Origin: Gammaproteobacteria bacterium 28-57-27
GTDB lineage: Bacteria; Pseudomonadota; Gammaproteobacteria; Halothiobacillales; Halothiobacillaceae
Length of the DNA: 64,000 nucleotides
Direction of reading: 5' to 3'
Assembly: GCA_002281735.1 (NCBI GenBank)
Contig: NCGK01000014.1
Location: 62,001 to 126,000, forward strand
A program made the translations under genes and the position numbers. Within the stretch, counting starts at the first letter, position 1, and each line of letters begins with the position of its first letter. A model generated the notes under the pieces. That model was not told the DNA's origin and ran no database searches. It saw nothing but the letters and a program-made list of their open reading frames with translations. Below, one piece after another: positions 47,836-58,059 of this stretch.

Positions 47836-48293
47836 TCAGATCTCCTTTCCGGTCACTTCGTCAATCAGGGTGACTTGGCAGGTTTCAAAAGCCTCAAGCT
47901 TGAACAGATACTCCCTGCCATTTTCTTGCAGCGCCTCTTTGAAATGAACCAGGCTTTCCGCATCGGGATAGGGCTCGCCCCAGACACGGAAGGTGTAGCC
48001 CAGAAGCCGCTTTTTGAACCGCCCTTCGTCCTTGGAATAGGCATTATCGGACAGTCTGCGCGTACGGATACCGTATTGCCCCTTACGATCCAGGAATTCC
48101 CATGACTCAGAATTGGCATCATCAATATCCGGCCCCCCCCCCCTGATCGAAACAAAACCATCTCACGCTCGCGATCAACGGTCCAGTGACCATAAAGTGA
48201 AGGTGTTTTTATCCTCAAAGGTTCGCGTACCCTTTTGAAGAAATCGGAAGCCTCTTCCTCCAGAGGTGGTATTTTTTCGTTATGAAAAGCCAT
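47836..48293 (-). pseudogene. unknown protein (module gene A, copy 2), frameshifted at G11
   Basis: It is a close paralogue of the gene at 47132-47590, starting at the ATG at 48293. After RSGGGG at a run of eleven C on the plus strand (48133-48143) the frame shifts. The lost frame continues PDIDDANSESWEFLDRKGQY and ends VTGKEI at 47836. Copy 1 has 12 bases where this copy has 11, so one extra G would restore the protein. It could be off-phase, a true pseudogene or a sequencing error. Confidence 0.75.
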
Positions 48294-48392
48294 GGCGGTG
48301 CTCCTGTATTTCAATCTCGATATTTGTAAATGCGTGTTCTGTCGTGCCTGGCAGCGTTTTGGTTCTGTGCCAGAGTATCCTGTTCGTTGAGG

Positions 48393-48650
48393 TCATGAGG
48401 CCGCCGCTACCACATGCATGCTCGTTGCATGCTGCCCCATATTCACCACCTCATCTACCTGTAACCCCTTGGGCACCTGGTGGGTAATAAAAATCATCGT
48501 CACCTTGCCCTTGAGCCGGTTGATCGTCTGCGCAAAATGCTCGGCAGTCTGTTGATCGAGATTGGAAATGGCTTCATCAAAGATTAGCACCTTGGGGCGT
48601 TTGAGCATGTCCAAGGAGGTCGGACTCCATGCCTTTAAGTTAAACCCCAA
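48393..48650 (-). pseudogene. ABC transporter ATPase C-terminal remnant
   Basis: The frame reads LKRPKVLIFDEAISNLD (Walker B and D-loop) and then FITHQVPKGLQVDEVVNMG (H-loop). This matches the end of type I secretion/HlyB-like exporters. The Walker A, signature motif and membrane domain are absent. Residues before about position 14 are unrelated. It lies directly upstream of the module genes on the same strand. Confidence 0.7.
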
Positions 48651-48770
48651 CTGATTGAATATAAATGCATTATCAATGGGTTGGGCTTTAACTTAATGGT
48701 ATTGGGGTTGACCTGATTACTCCGTTCCCGTTGAATCAGCTCACTCACCATCAGCACCGAGGTTCTATCG
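48651..48770. other. gap before old yellow enzyme gene
   Basis: GGTTAACCCCAACTG-like and CAGTTGGGG-like A/T-rich segments repeat loosely here. GAGG lies 8 bp before the ATG at 48771. No gene is seen. Confidence 0.35.
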
Positions 48771-49844
48771 ATGAATAGTCAACTGCTCAGCCCGCTCACT
48801 GTCGGCACGCTCGTGCTACCCAATCGCATCGTTATGGCACCGATGACGCGTGCCCGCGCCGGAACCACGCATATCCCCAACGCGTTGATGGCCGAGTATT
48901 ACAGCCAGCGCGCCAGTGCCGGTTTGATCCTGACTGAATGCACCATGGTCGCCGCCGATGGCTGCGCATTCACCGGCGAGGGCGGCATTTTTGATGATGC
49001 AACCATGCACGGATGGAAACAGGTGGTGGACGCGGTACATGCCGCAGGCGGGCGTATTGCCATGCAGATTTGGCATGCCGGGCGCGCCGCACATTCCGCG
49101 CTTAACCACGGCACCCAGCCGATTTCATCCAGCAACCAAGCCATCCGTGATGGTGAAATTCACACGCCCATTGGCAAAGTCCCCTACGAAGTCCCGCGCG
49201 CCCTCAACACCGAAGAACTGCCGGGCATCGTCGAACTGTTTCGCCAAGCTGCCGAGCGCGCCAAGGCTGCGGGTTTTGACGGCGTGCAAATCCACGGCGC
49301 GCATGGCTATCTGATCGATCAATTTCTGCGTGATGGCGTGAACGACCGCAGCGACGCGTATGGCGGCAGTGTTGAAAACCGTGCACGTTTGTTACTCGAA
49401 GTCACCGACGCGGCCATCAGCGTGTTCGGTGCAGGCTTGGTTTCAGTACGCATCTCGCCGCTGGTTGCCTTCAACGACATGGCCGACTCCAACCCAAAAG
49501 AGCTGGTGAAATATGTCGCCGAGCAACTTTCTGCCCGCAATATCGCTTTTCTTGAGCTGCGCCATGAACAACATGACCTGCCCGATGAAATTGAACTGGC
49601 CAAAATCGCGCGCCAACATTTCCATGGCGTATTGATGCTCAACGGCGGCTTTAGCCAAGCAAGCGGCGAAGAGGCCATTGCCAGTGGCTTGGCCGATGCC
49701 ATCAGCTACGGCAAACCGCTTCTCGCCAATCCCGACCTAGTGGCACGCTTCGCAGAAAACGCGCCGTTGAATGCGGTCGATTTCAACACGCTCTACGGCG
49801 GCGGCGCGCATGGCTACACTGATTACCCGACCTTAAAATCTTAA
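48771..49844 (+). CDS. old yellow enzyme family alkene reductase (NemA-like)
   Basis: An FMN-dependent NAD(P)H:flavin oxidoreductase that reduces activated alkenes or nitro compounds. The 357-residue TIM barrel shows NRIVMAPMTRARA, QIWHAGR, the substrate pair in HGAHGYLIDQFLRDGVN, YGGSVENRARL and the C-terminal GRP-like region as ANPDLVARF. It is a single-gene unit facing mrp. Confidence 0.9.
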   Translation: MNSQLLSPLTVGTLVLPNRIVMAPMTRARAGTTHIPNALMAEYYSQRASAGLILTECTMVAADGCAFTGEGGIFDDATMHGWKQVVDAVHAAGGRIAMQIWHAGRAAHSALNHGTQPISSSNQAIRDGEIHTPIGKVPYEVPRALNTEELPGIVELFRQAAERAKAAGFDGVQIHGAHGYLIDQFLRDGVNDRSDAYGGSVENRARLLLEVTDAAISVFGAGLVSVRISPLVAFNDMADSNPKELVKYVAEQLSARNIAFLELRHEQHDLPDEIELAKIARQHFHGVLMLNGGFSQASGEEAIASGLADAISYGKPLLANPDLVARFAENAPLNAVDFNTLYGGGAHGYTDYPTLKS

Positions 49845-49898
49845 GCAGCTGTTCACAACCTCGCTGAACGACGCATTGCAGAGGGGTTTTAGCTCTAC

Positions 49899-49969
49899 GT
49901 AGGGTGGATAAGCGCAGCGCATCCACCTCAGCACCGGCATGGTGGATGCGCTGCGCTTATCCACCCTAC
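49899..49969. repeat. GTAGGGTGGATAAGCG palindromic repeat
   Basis: GTAGGGTGGATAAGCGCAGC faces its reverse complement in the convergent gap between the old yellow enzyme and mrp. It could serve as a bidirectional barrier. Confidence 0.85.
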
Positions 49970-49974
49970 ATGGC

Positions 49975-51093
49975 TCAATCGTTCTTAATCACAATCGTCG
50001 GGAACTTGGTGCTGTAATCCTTCGCGCGCTGTGCCAGCTTGGCCGCCAGCTTGCGCGCAATGCCGCGATACAACAGCGCCGTGGTGCTTTCTGCATCCGC
50101 GGCCACCGTCGGATTGCCGCCATCCGCCTGTTCGCGGATGCCGCGTTCCAACGGCAACTGCCCCAGCAACTCGATGCCGTATTCCTCGGCCATTTTTGCA
50201 CCGCCGCCTGTACCAAAAATCGGCTCAACATGCCCGCAATTCGAGCACACATGCAGGCTCATATTCTCGATAATCCCCAGCACCGGCACATCCACGCGCT
50301 CGAACATCTTCAAGCCTTTTTTGGCATCCAGCAGCGCAATATCCTGCGGCGTAGTCACAATCACTACGCCCGCCACCGGCACTTTCTGCGCCAACGTGAG
50401 CTGAATATCCCCGGTACCGGGCGGCATATCGACAATCAGATAATCCAGGTCGCGCCAGTTGGTGTCATTTAACAACTGCTGCAAGGCAGAGGTAACCATC
50501 GGCCCGCGCCAGATCATCGGGTTATCTTCAGCCACCAAAAAGCCTATCGACATGCACTGCAAGCCATGCGCGATTTTCGGCTCCAGCGTTTTGCCATCCT
50601 CACTGCTCGGCTGCCCGCCTTCCGCACCCAACATGCGCGGCACACTCGGGCCATAAATATCCGCATCCAAAATGCCAACCTTCGCACCTTCGGCCTGCAA
50701 GGCCAGCGCCAGATTCACCGCCGTAGTGGACTTGCCGACGCCGCCCTTGCCCGAGGCCACCGCCACGATATTGCGCACCTGAGGCATACGCTTGAGCGTC
50801 TTCTGCACCGCGTGCGGCTCAATCACCCAATCCAGCGAAACCTGCACGACCTGCACTCCATCCAGCACGCGTAAAGCCGCTTCAGCCTCACGACACAGCG
50901 CCTCGCGCACACCCGCCGCCGGATAACCCAAACGCAGATGCACACTGAGCACACCGCCCTTGATCTCAACCGAGTGAACGCGCTTGCCCTCAAATGCTTG
51001 CCCAAGCTCCGGGTCGCGCAACCCAGCCAATACTTCGCGCACGGCAGCCTCGCTCACCGCACCCTTATTCGAACCAAAACCGAACAGTGCCAT
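49975..51093 (-). CDS. mrp: Mrp/ApbC/NBP35-type iron-sulfur carrier ATPase
   Basis: It carries [4Fe-4S] clusters to target proteins. The 372-residue protein has an N-terminal MIP18/DUF59 domain (about 15-85), a deviant Walker A ASGKGGVGKST (about 106), GILDADIYGPS, DMPPGTGD and the C-terminal CxxC (VCSNCGH) that holds the cluster. The ATG at 51093 has GGAG five bases upstream. It is divergent from metG, the usual pairing. Confidence 0.95.
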   Translation of the reverse strand: MALFGFGSNKGAVSEAAVREVLAGLRDPELGQAFEGKRVHSVEIKGGVLSVHLRLGYPAAGVREALCREAEAALRVLDGVQVVQVSLDWVIEPHAVQKTLKRMPQVRNIVAVASGKGGVGKSTTAVNLALALQAEGAKVGILDADIYGPSVPRMLGAEGGQPSSEDGKTLEPKIAHGLQCMSIGFLVAEDNPMIWRGPMVTSALQQLLNDTNWRDLDYLIVDMPPGTGDIQLTLAQKVPVAGVVIVTTPQDIALLDAKKGLKMFERVDVPVLGIIENMSLHVCSNCGHVEPIFGTGGGAKMAEEYGIELLGQLPLERGIREQADGGNPTVAADAESTTALLYRGIARKLAAKLAQRAKDYSTKFPTIVIKND

Positions 51094-51112
51094 TTTTTCT
51101 CCATATGAATTT

Positions 51113-51201
51113 GTAGGGTGGATAAGCACAGCGCATCCACCAAGCGCATTCGGTGGATGCGCTGAACGCGAAGCTGGCGCAAGCCCGCTTATCCACCCTA
51201 C
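51113..51201. repeat. GTAGGGTGGATAAGC palindromic repeat
   Basis: This third paired copy lies in the divergent mrp/metG promoter region, with a longer asymmetric spacer (about 50 bp) between the arms. Confidence 0.8.
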
Positions 51202-51274
51202 ATTTGGTGATTTATGATAGGGTCACGCACCCAATAAGTAACCCTACTCTTTCACTTAAACCCTCGGAGTCACT

Positions 51275-53338
51275 ATGACCTCGCCGCGCCGTATCCTCGT
51301 CACCTCTGCCCTGCCCTACGCCAATGGCCCAATTCATCTTGGGCACATGGTCGAGTACATTCAAACCGATGTCTGGGCGCGGTTTCAGCGGATGCGCGGG
51401 CACGAAGTGTATTACGTCTGCGCCGACGATGCGCACGGCACACCGATCATGCTGCGCGCGCAAAACGAAGGCATTACCCCCGAAGAGCTGATTGCGCGCA
51501 TCAGCACCGAACATCAGGCCGACTTTGCCGATTTTCAGATCAAATTCGACCATTTTCACAGCACACACTCCGATGAAAATCGCATGTTTGCCGAACAGGT
51601 CTATCTCAAACTACGCGCAGGCGGCCACATTGCCACGCGCACCATCCACCAAGCCTACGATCCCGTCAAAGAAATGTTCCTGCCGGATCGCTTCATCAAA
51701 GGCGAGTGCCCCAAATGCGGCGCGGCGGATCAATATGGCGATTCCTGCGAAGTGTGCGGCGCAACCTACAGCCCAACCGATCTGAAAAACCCTAAATCGG
51801 CCATCTCCGGTGCCACGCCGATTGAAAAAGAGTCCGAACACTACTTCTTCAAACTCGGCGACTTCGAAGCCATATTGAAGGACTGGCTGCAAAGTGGCGC
51901 AGTGCAGAGCGAAATTGCGGCGAAAATGAACGAATGGTTTGAATCCGGCTTGCACGACTGGGACATCTCGCGTGATGCGCCCTACTTCGGTTTTGCCATT
52001 CCTGACGCCCCCGGCAAGTATTTCTACGTCTGGCTGGACGCACCGATTGGCTACATGGCGAGCTTCCAAGCCTTGTGCACCATTCGCGGCCTCAACGTAT
52101 TTGACGATTTTTGGGGCGCAACCCAAGCCGAGCGCAACGACACCGAGCTCTGGCATTTCATCGGCAAAGACATTGCCTATTTCCACACCCTGTTCTGGCC
52201 GGCCATGCTTTCCGGCGCGGGTTTACGCCTGCCCACGACCGTGCGTACGCATGGCTTTTTGACCGTCAACGGCCAAAAAATGAGCAAATCGCGCGGCACC
52301 TTCATTATGGCGCGCAGCTTCCTCAATCATCTCAACCCCGACGCGCTGCGCTATTACTTCGCCGCCAAACTCAACGGCTCGATGGAAGACATCGACCTCA
52401 ATCTCGAAGACTTCATGCAGCGCGTAAACTCCGACCTTGTGGGCAAAGTGGTCAACCTCGCCTCGCGCACCGCAGGTTTCATCGGCAAGTTGTTCGACGG
52501 TCGCCTAGCCGACGAATTGCACGACCCAGCGCTTTACGAGGAATTCGTCGCCGCCGGAGACAGCATCGCCGCCGCCCATGAAGCCTCCGACAGCGCTCGC
52601 GCCATGCGTGAAATCATGGCGCTGGCTGACCGCGCCAACCAGTACATTGACCAGAACAAGCCGTGGTCGCTGGCCAAAACGCCGGGCAATGAAGCCGAAG
52701 TGCAAGCCATCTGCACCCAGGGCCTCAACCTGTTCCGCGTGATGATGGTGTATCTCAAACCCGTGCTACCCAATATGGCCAAACAAGTTGAACACTTCCT
52801 GCACTTTGGCGAACTCAACTGGGAAAGCCGCCACGAATTGATGCTTCAGCACATTATTCAGCCGTTTGAACCGCTGATGACGCGCATTGAGCAAACACAA
52901 CTGAATGCCATGCTGGAAGAGAACCGCAGCACCATGCCTGAAGCCAGTGAAGCCGCCGTGCCTGCGCCGGTTATTGCAAGCCCTACTGCCAGCATCGAAC
53001 CAATTGCCCCAACCATTACTATCGACGACTTCAGCAAGCTCGACCTACGCATTGCGCGCATCGTCAAAGCGCAGCATGTCGAAGGTGCCGAAAAGCTGCT
53101 GCAACTCACGTTGGATATTGGCTCTGAAACCCGCAACGTCTTCGCCGGCATTAAATCCGCCTACGACCCCAAAGATCTCGAAGGACGCCTGACCGTCATG
53201 GTGGCCAACCTTGCACCGCGCAAAATGAAATTTGGCATGTCCGAAGGCATGGTTTTAGCGGCATCCGGTGCAGGTGCACCCGGCCTGTTTATCCTTGAAC
53301 CCGACGACGGCGCACAACCTGGAATGCGAGTGAAATGA
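51275..53338 (+). CDS. metG: methionine-tRNA ligase
   Basis: It charges tRNA-Met. The 687-residue enzyme has HLGH for HIGH (residues about 22-25), a zinc knuckle CPKC...CEVC, KMSKS near residue 332, the anticodon-binding domain and a C-terminal EMAP/Trbp111 dimerisation domain (about 585-687). The stop overlaps the ATG of the next open frame. Confidence 0.97.
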   Translation: MTSPRRILVTSALPYANGPIHLGHMVEYIQTDVWARFQRMRGHEVYYVCADDAHGTPIMLRAQNEGITPEELIARISTEHQADFADFQIKFDHFHSTHSDENRMFAEQVYLKLRAGGHIATRTIHQAYDPVKEMFLPDRFIKGECPKCGAADQYGDSCEVCGATYSPTDLKNPKSAISGATPIEKESEHYFFKLGDFEAILKDWLQSGAVQSEIAAKMNEWFESGLHDWDISRDAPYFGFAIPDAPGKYFYVWLDAPIGYMASFQALCTIRGLNVFDDFWGATQAERNDTELWHFIGKDIAYFHTLFWPAMLSGAGLRLPTTVRTHGFLTVNGQKMSKSRGTFIMARSFLNHLNPDALRYYFAAKLNGSMEDIDLNLEDFMQRVNSDLVGKVVNLASRTAGFIGKLFDGRLADELHDPALYEEFVAAGDSIAAAHEASDSARAMREIMALADRANQYIDQNKPWSLAKTPGNEAEVQAICTQGLNLFRVMMVYLKPVLPNMAKQVEHFLHFGELNWESRHELMLQHIIQPFEPLMTRIEQTQLNAMLEENRSTMPEASEAAVPAPVIASPTASIEPIAPTITIDDFSKLDLRIARIVKAQHVEGAEKLLQLTLDIGSETRNVFAGIKSAYDPKDLEGRLTVMVANLAPRKMKFGMSEGMVLAASGAGAPGLFILEPDDGAQPGMRVK

Positions 53339-53383
53339 GCATGGAAGACACGCCTACTGATCCGATCAGCTTTATCCTCGATT

Positions 53384-53429
53384 GTAGGTCGGCATTCATG
53401 CCGACATGTCGGGCTAAAGCCCGACCTAC
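53384..53429. repeat. GTAGGTCGG-type palindrome, copy 2
   Basis: GTAGGTCGGCATTCATGCCGAC is followed by GTCGGGCTAAAGCCCGACCTAC. It lies between metG and the lipoprotein and stays in frame with the latter. Confidence 0.85.
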
Positions 53430-54120
53430 ATTCAAGACTCCTTCGTGCCCGAGCTATAGCTATAAGGTCGCGGGAATCCTTATTATGACCTTGGCATTAA
53501 GCGCCTGCGGCGAGCAGGCACCGCGCCATATCGACAACCTGCCCTGGCAGATTGAAATCCTGCCCAATGGGCACAGTAAGGTATTTGGCATTGAGCTGGG
53601 CAAAAGTACGACTTTAGAGGCCAAACGCGCCTTGGACCACAAAGCTGACTTCAGCCTGTTCAAATCCGCTGATGGCAGCCTCTCGCTTGAGGCCTATTAC
53701 GGCACGCTCACCTTGGGCGTACTTGAGGCCAAACTGATCGCTGAAGTCGATGCCACACAAGAGCAACTGAAAAAACTCGGTGAACACGCCGAAAACCCAC
53801 GCGCCCAACCGAGTGGCGCATGGAAATTCGATATGCGTGACGAAGACTACCTCACCATCCAGAGCTGGCCGGTACGCTCGCTAACCTACATCCCCATGGC
53901 GGTGCAATTCGACGCCGAACTGCTGGAAAAACGCTTCGGCAAACCCAGCGAACGCAAGCCGATCGACGCCGGGCGCGAATATTGGCTCTACCCCGACAAA
54001 GGCCTGGTCATCATGCTGGCCGACAAAGAAAAGGAAATCCTGCAATACGTCGCCCCCAGCGACTTTGCGCGCCTGAAAGACAAAATCAGCCGGGAACTGC
54101 CGCGCTCGGTGGTGGATTGA
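53398..54120 (+). CDS. putative lipoprotein of unknown function
   Basis: A hydrophobic stretch VAGILIMTLALSAC gives a lipobox cysteine, and a soluble periplasmic domain of about 200 residues follows. The frame is open from 53335, where an ATG overlaps the metG stop. That start would place the signal peptide 45 residues in. The ATG at 53398, inside the repeat, gives a basic leader before the lipobox and is my choice. No start lies just before VAGIL; the native start may have been lost. The family is not recognised. Confidence 0.65.
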   Translation: MPTCRAKARPTFKTPSCPSYSYKVAGILIMTLALSACGEQAPRHIDNLPWQIEILPNGHSKVFGIELGKSTTLEAKRALDHKADFSLFKSADGSLSLEAYYGTLTLGVLEAKLIAEVDATQEQLKKLGEHAENPRAQPSGAWKFDMRDEDYLTIQSWPVRSLTYIPMAVQFDAELLEKRFGKPSERKPIDAGREYWLYPDKGLVIMLADKEKEILQYVAPSDFARLKDKISRELPRSVVD

Positions 54121-54178
54121 TTCGGAATCCATGACCCACCGCATTATTGTCAAGACAAAAATGTAGTAACATCAGCGC

Positions 54179-54478
54179 ATGAAAACCCGATTTGAATGGG
54201 ATCCAGCGAAGGCGGAAAGCAATCTCAGGAAGCATCGTGTGAATTTCGAGACCGCTACCCGCATCTTTGCTGATCCGTTCGCGCTGGTCGAGCAAGACCG
54301 GATCGAAAACGGGGAGCACCGCTGGCAAACCTTGGGCATCGTGGACGGTTATCTGTTGCTTTTGGTGGCTCATACCGCCCTAGACGACGAGGGTGGCGCC
54401 GAGGTTATCCGCATCATTTCGGCTCGTCGCGCCGAACCGCAAGAGAGGAAGCGCTATGAGCAAAATCGTTCGCTATGA
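54179..54478 (+). CDS. brnT: BrnT-family toxin
   Basis: A 99-residue RelE-like ribonuclease toxin. It begins MKTRFEWDPAKAESNLRKH, the typical FEWD..KA..N..KH motif, and ends RIISARRAEPQERKRYE, matching the catalytic Arg/Glu tail. It overlaps brnA by 23 bp. The toxin-first order is standard for this system. Confidence 0.92.
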   Translation: MKTRFEWDPAKAESNLRKHRVNFETATRIFADPFALVEQDRIENGEHRWQTLGIVDGYLLLLVAHTALDDEGGAEVIRIISARRAEPQERKRYEQNRSL

Positions 54479-54773
54479 GGTTGACCTAAACAACCTGCCA
54501 CCACTGACCGAAGAGCGCAAAGCAGAACTCCGCGCGCTCGCCGAATTGCCGGACAGCGAGATCGACTACAGCGACATTCCGCCGCTGGATGAAACATTCT
54601 GGAAAAACGCCGTGCGCAATCCGTTCTACAAACCCACCAAGGCTTCAACAACCGTGCGCGTGGATTCAGATGTGCTGGCATGGCTTAAAAGCCAAGGCAA
54701 GGGATACCAAACGCGCATGAACGCTATTTTGCGCGAAGCCATGCTGCGTGCGTTGGATCACAACAAAACCTGA
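54456..54773 (+). CDS. brnA: BrnA-family antitoxin
   Basis: A 105-residue DNA-binding antitoxin. The ATG at 54456 has AGAGAGGA upstream, within brnT. The C-terminal ribbon-helix-helix (TVRVDSDVLAWLKSQGKGYQ...NAILREAM) is the BrnA signature. It neutralises BrnT and is expected to repress the operon. Confidence 0.92.
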   Translation: MSKIVRYEVDLNNLPPLTEERKAELRALAELPDSEIDYSDIPPLDETFWKNAVRNPFYKPTKASTTVRVDSDVLAWLKSQGKGYQTRMNAILREAMLRALDHNKT

Positions 54774-54810
54774 ACGACACACACCAAGCCTTCCACAACT
54801 CGATTGCGCC

Positions 54811-56400
54811 TCACTCCGTCACATAATCCCCATGCTCGCGCGTGGCGAGGAAGCGGATATCCGGCCAGCGTTCCATGGTCATTTGCAGGTTGACGCGGGT
54901 GGAGGCGATATACACCAAATCCCCCGCATGATCGAGCGCAAGATTAGCCTCGTGCTTGACGCGGAATTCGTTGAGTTTCTTTTCGTCGTCACATTCCACC
55001 CAGCGCGCGGTGTTGACGTTGACCATCTCAAAACTGCAATCAACGTTGTACTCAGACTTCAGGCGGTGCGCCACCACGTCAAACTGCAGCACCCCGACCG
55101 CGCCGAGAATCATGTCGTTATTGATCAGCGGGCGATACAACTGCGTGGCGCCCTCCTCGCACAGCTGCATCAAGCCCTTTTGCAACTGCTTCATCTTCAG
55201 CGGGTCGCGCAATTGCGCGCGGCGGAATAGTTCCGGCGCAAAGTTGGGAATGCCGCTGTAAGCGAAGTTATCGCCCTCGGTAAAGGTATCGCCGATGCGG
55301 ATGGTGCCGTGGTTGTGGATGCCGATAATGTCGCCGGGGTAGGCATCCTCGACATGCTCGCGCTCACTGGCCATAAAGGTCAGTGCGTCGGCAATCTTGA
55401 TCTCGCGCCCCAGGCGCACATGGCGCACCTTCATGCCCTTGCTGAACTTGCCGGAACAAACGCGGAAGAAGGCCACGCGGTCACGATGCGCCGGATCCAT
55501 ATTGGCCTGGATTTTAAACACGAAACCGCTGAATTTTTCCTCATCCGGCTGCACCACTCGGGTGCTGGTGGCACGCGCCTGCGGGCCGGGCGCTTGTTCG
55601 ACGAAGAATTCCAGCAGTTCGCGCACGCCGAAGTTGTTCATTGCCGAGCCAAAAAACACCGGGCTAAGTTCGCCACGACGATAGGCCTCTAAATCGAAGG
55701 CATGACTCGCGCCCTGCACCAACTCGATTTCTTCACGAAACTCGGCGGCACGCATTCCAAGCAAGGCATCAAGCTTGGGATTATCCAGCCCGTCGATCAC
55801 TTCAAACTCGGCCTTACCGTGCGGCTCAAATACAAAGATGCGGTTGTCGTAGAGGTGATACACGCCTTTGAAAGCCTTGCCCATGCCAATCGGCCAGGTA
55901 ATTGGTGCACATTTGATCTTGAGCACACTCTCAACTTCGTCCAGCAGCTCCATCGGCTCGCGGCCTTCGCGGTCGAGCTTGTTGATGAAGGTCATGATCG
56001 GCGTATCACGCAGGCGGCACACGTCCATCAACTTGATGGTGCGCTCTTCCACGCCCTTGGCCGAATCGATCACCATCAAAGCCGAGTCCACGGCGGTAAG
56101 TACACGGTAAGTATCTTCCGAGAAGTCCTCGTGTCCCGGCGTATCGAGCAGGTTGACGATGTGATCCTTGAACGGGAACTGCATCACCGACGAGGTCACG
56201 GAAATTCCGCGCTGCTTTTCCAGCTCCATCCAGTCCGAGGTTGCATGACGGCTGGATTTACGGCCTTTGACCGTGCCCGCTAGCTGAATCGCACCACCGA
56301 ACAGCAACAGCTTTTCGGTCAGCGTGGTTTTACCGGCATCCGGGTGGGAAATAATCGCAAACGTGCGACGTTGATTAAGCTTTTGCAGAAACTCAGACAT
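54811..56400 (-). CDS. prfC: peptide chain release factor 3
   Basis: A translational GTPase that recycles RF1/RF2. It is 529 residues with G1 [11 protein letters not shown]3 DTPGHEDF, G4 NKLDRE and the RF3-specific domains after about residue 290. It is a single gene next to brnTA on the opposite strand. Confidence 0.96.
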   Translation of the reverse strand: MSEFLQKLNQRRTFAIISHPDAGKTTLTEKLLLFGGAIQLAGTVKGRKSSRHATSDWMELEKQRGISVTSSVMQFPFKDHIVNLLDTPGHEDFSEDTYRVLTAVDSALMVIDSAKGVEERTIKLMDVCRLRDTPIMTFINKLDREGREPMELLDEVESVLKIKCAPITWPIGMGKAFKGVYHLYDNRIFVFEPHGKAEFEVIDGLDNPKLDALLGMRAAEFREEIELVQGASHAFDLEAYRRGELSPVFFGSAMNNFGVRELLEFFVEQAPGPQARATSTRVVQPDEEKFSGFVFKIQANMDPAHRDRVAFFRVCSGKFSKGMKVRHVRLGREIKIADALTFMASEREHVEDAYPGDIIGIHNHGTIRIGDTFTEGDNFAYSGIPNFAPELFRRAQLRDPLKMKQLQKGLMQLCEEGATQLYRPLINNDMILGAVGVLQFDVVAHRLKSEYNVDCSFEMVNVNTARWVECDDEKKLNEFRVKHEANLALDHAGDLVYIASTRVNLQMTMERWPDIRFLATREHGDYVTE

Positions 56401-56441
56401 GAAATAGGGTCATTACACTCGCGAAGGTCGCGCATGATAAC

Positions 56442-56467
56442 AAAAAGCCCGGCACAAGGCCGGGCGA
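56442..56467 (-). terminator. rho-independent terminator of the DUF302 gene
   Basis: Minus strand: GCCCGGC, loop CTTGT, GCCGGGC, then TTTTTG. It lies 30 bp past the DUF302 stop and before prfC. Confidence 0.85.
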
Positions 56468-56496
56468 TTCAGGTCAGCGGGAAAGCAATACGACGA

Positions 56497-57159
56497 TTAA
56501 ATCTCGCCCTTGGCTCCGCGTTCAACCATTTCCCACATGGTGTCACGCACCGCTGTGGCCGCTTTCAGCAGTTCAGGATGATCTTTCATGTTCTGACCCA
56601 TTTTCAACATCATGTCCATGTTGAGAGTAGAAACCCACAAGCCATCAGGCTTTTCAACCACCACAATACGGCAGGGCAGGTAAGCGGCCATGCTGGGGGC
56701 AAAATCGATCATTTTGCGCGCTGTTTCCGGGTTGCAGTAAGAAGAAATGTAAATAACACCCGACTTGATGCCACGCGCATTCAGCTCGTCGGACAAGGGC
56801 AGATCACCCACCGCCTTGATGTTGCGGTCAGTAGCAACAGACTCAAGCGCCGCCTTGATGTCATCCAAAGTCACACCTGGTGCGGCTTTGCGCTCCCACA
56901 CGGTGGTGTAGCCAATTTCGCCCTTGCTTTCGATCCAGCGACCCAACATGGTGGCGGTTTCTTCGGCTGCGCCAGGCGCCAGATTGCCGCCGGCAGCCAT
57001 CAAGCCCGCCGCATCTTTGTTGATCACCGCAACAATCGGCTGCATTCCAGGACTCAACATGGCAGGCATCAACTGCATCATGCCGGGCATGACCGCCGCC
57101 ATATACCCACCCGCCACGAGAGCAAGCACACCGACCAAAGCCAACAGGTTACGAATCAT
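56497..57159 (-). CDS. DUF302 membrane-anchored protein
   Basis: A 220-residue protein. The ATG at 57159 has GGAGA six bases upstream. A signal-anchor (residues 4-20) is followed by a Met-rich segment and a DUF302 domain (SYCNPETARKMIDFAPSMAAYLPCRIVVVEKPDGLWV). Function of the domain is unsettled. It is divergent from a second DUF302 protein at 57466. Confidence 0.85.
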   Translation of the reverse strand: MIRNLLALVGVLALVAGGYMAAVMPGMMQLMPAMLSPGMQPIVAVINKDAAGLMAAGGNLAPGAAEETATMLGRWIESKGEIGYTTVWERKAAPGVTLDDIKAALESVATDRNIKAVGDLPLSDELNARGIKSGVIYISSYCNPETARKMIDFAPSMAAYLPCRIVVVEKPDGLWVSTLNMDMMLKMGQNMKDHPELLKAATAVRDTMWEMVERGAKGEI

Positions 57160-57465
57160 CTGCAATCTCCAAAGAAAGTTAAGAACTAACTTGACGGCAA
57201 GCGTCAACTTTTAGGTTGGCAAGAGTAGCTTAATCACCCATCAAACCCAATCCATAAACTTTTTATCAACGATACATAGAAGTAATCGCTAATGTTCTTA
57301 TATTCTTTTGATAATACCCACATCAACAGTAAGCACGATAAAAATGCTTTATGAACAAACAGTTAAATACGTTTGTCATCCTTCATTAACGAACCCTAAA
57401 CTAGCTGCGTTGCCCCACATGCAGGTGTGGATGGCTTCACATCAACCAATTCGAGGAGTACGGCG
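57160..57465. promoter_or_regulatory. AT-rich divergent promoter region of the DUF302 pair
   Basis: This gap of about 300 bp is visibly more AT-rich than its surroundings. It holds an inverted repeat TTGACG-GCAAG-CGTCAA at 57191-57207 near the minus-strand gene. No gene is seen. It is likely to contain the promoters of both DUF302 genes. Confidence 0.5.
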
Positions 57466-58038
57466 TTGATCAAATCATCATTAAAACTATTGGTTGCAGC
57501 TACCGCTGCACTCTCGCTATCCGGCTGCGGATTCATGGCGATTCAGGACAAGCTGGATCCGAAGGCCATGGATACCTACATGGGCATGTACGACAGGTTC
57601 GTCGCCAGTGAAGGGGATCTGGGTGCAGCCACCGTGTGGGCGGTCAAGGTCAACAAAGGCGTAACCACCAGCGATATTGCTGAAGCGCTCAAGTCTGCCT
57701 CATTGGGAACCGGTCTGCTGGATGTCGGCCAAATGCCACTCTCGGCTGAAATTGAAGCACGCTCCGGCAAGCCAACCCGCTACCTGCATATCTATCAGTT
57801 CTGCAACCCGCTCACTGCGCGTCAGGCCACCGACTTCAGCCCGTACTTCTCTGCCTATCTGCCCTGCCGCATCTCGGTGGTTGAGCACGAAAATGGCGAA
57901 TTGTGGTTGTACAGCCTGAACATGGACATGTTTGTGTATGGTGGCAAAGAAATGCCTGAGCCTTTCAAGACTGAAGCCATCAAGGTACGCGACACCATCT
58001 GGAAGATGATGCAGGCCGCCTCCAAAGGCGAGTTCTAA
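57466..58038 (+). CDS. DUF302 lipoprotein
   Basis: A 190-residue paralogue of the protein at 56497. The start chosen is a TTG at 57466 with GAGGAG seven bases upstream, giving IKSSLKLLVAATAALSLSGC with a lipobox Cys at about 21. The DUF302 motif reads YQFCNPLTARQATDFSPYFSAYLPCRISVVE. A remnant H5 hairpin and a terminator follow. Confidence 0.85.
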   Translation: MIKSSLKLLVAATAALSLSGCGFMAIQDKLDPKAMDTYMGMYDRFVASEGDLGAATVWAVKVNKGVTTSDIAEALKSASLGTGLLDVGQMPLSAEIEARSGKPTRYLHIYQFCNPLTARQATDFSPYFSAYLPCRISVVEHENGELWLYSLNMDMFVYGGKEMPEPFKTEAIKVRDTIWKMMQAASKGEF

Positions 58039-58059
58039 AAGCGTCTTCACTAAGTGGAT

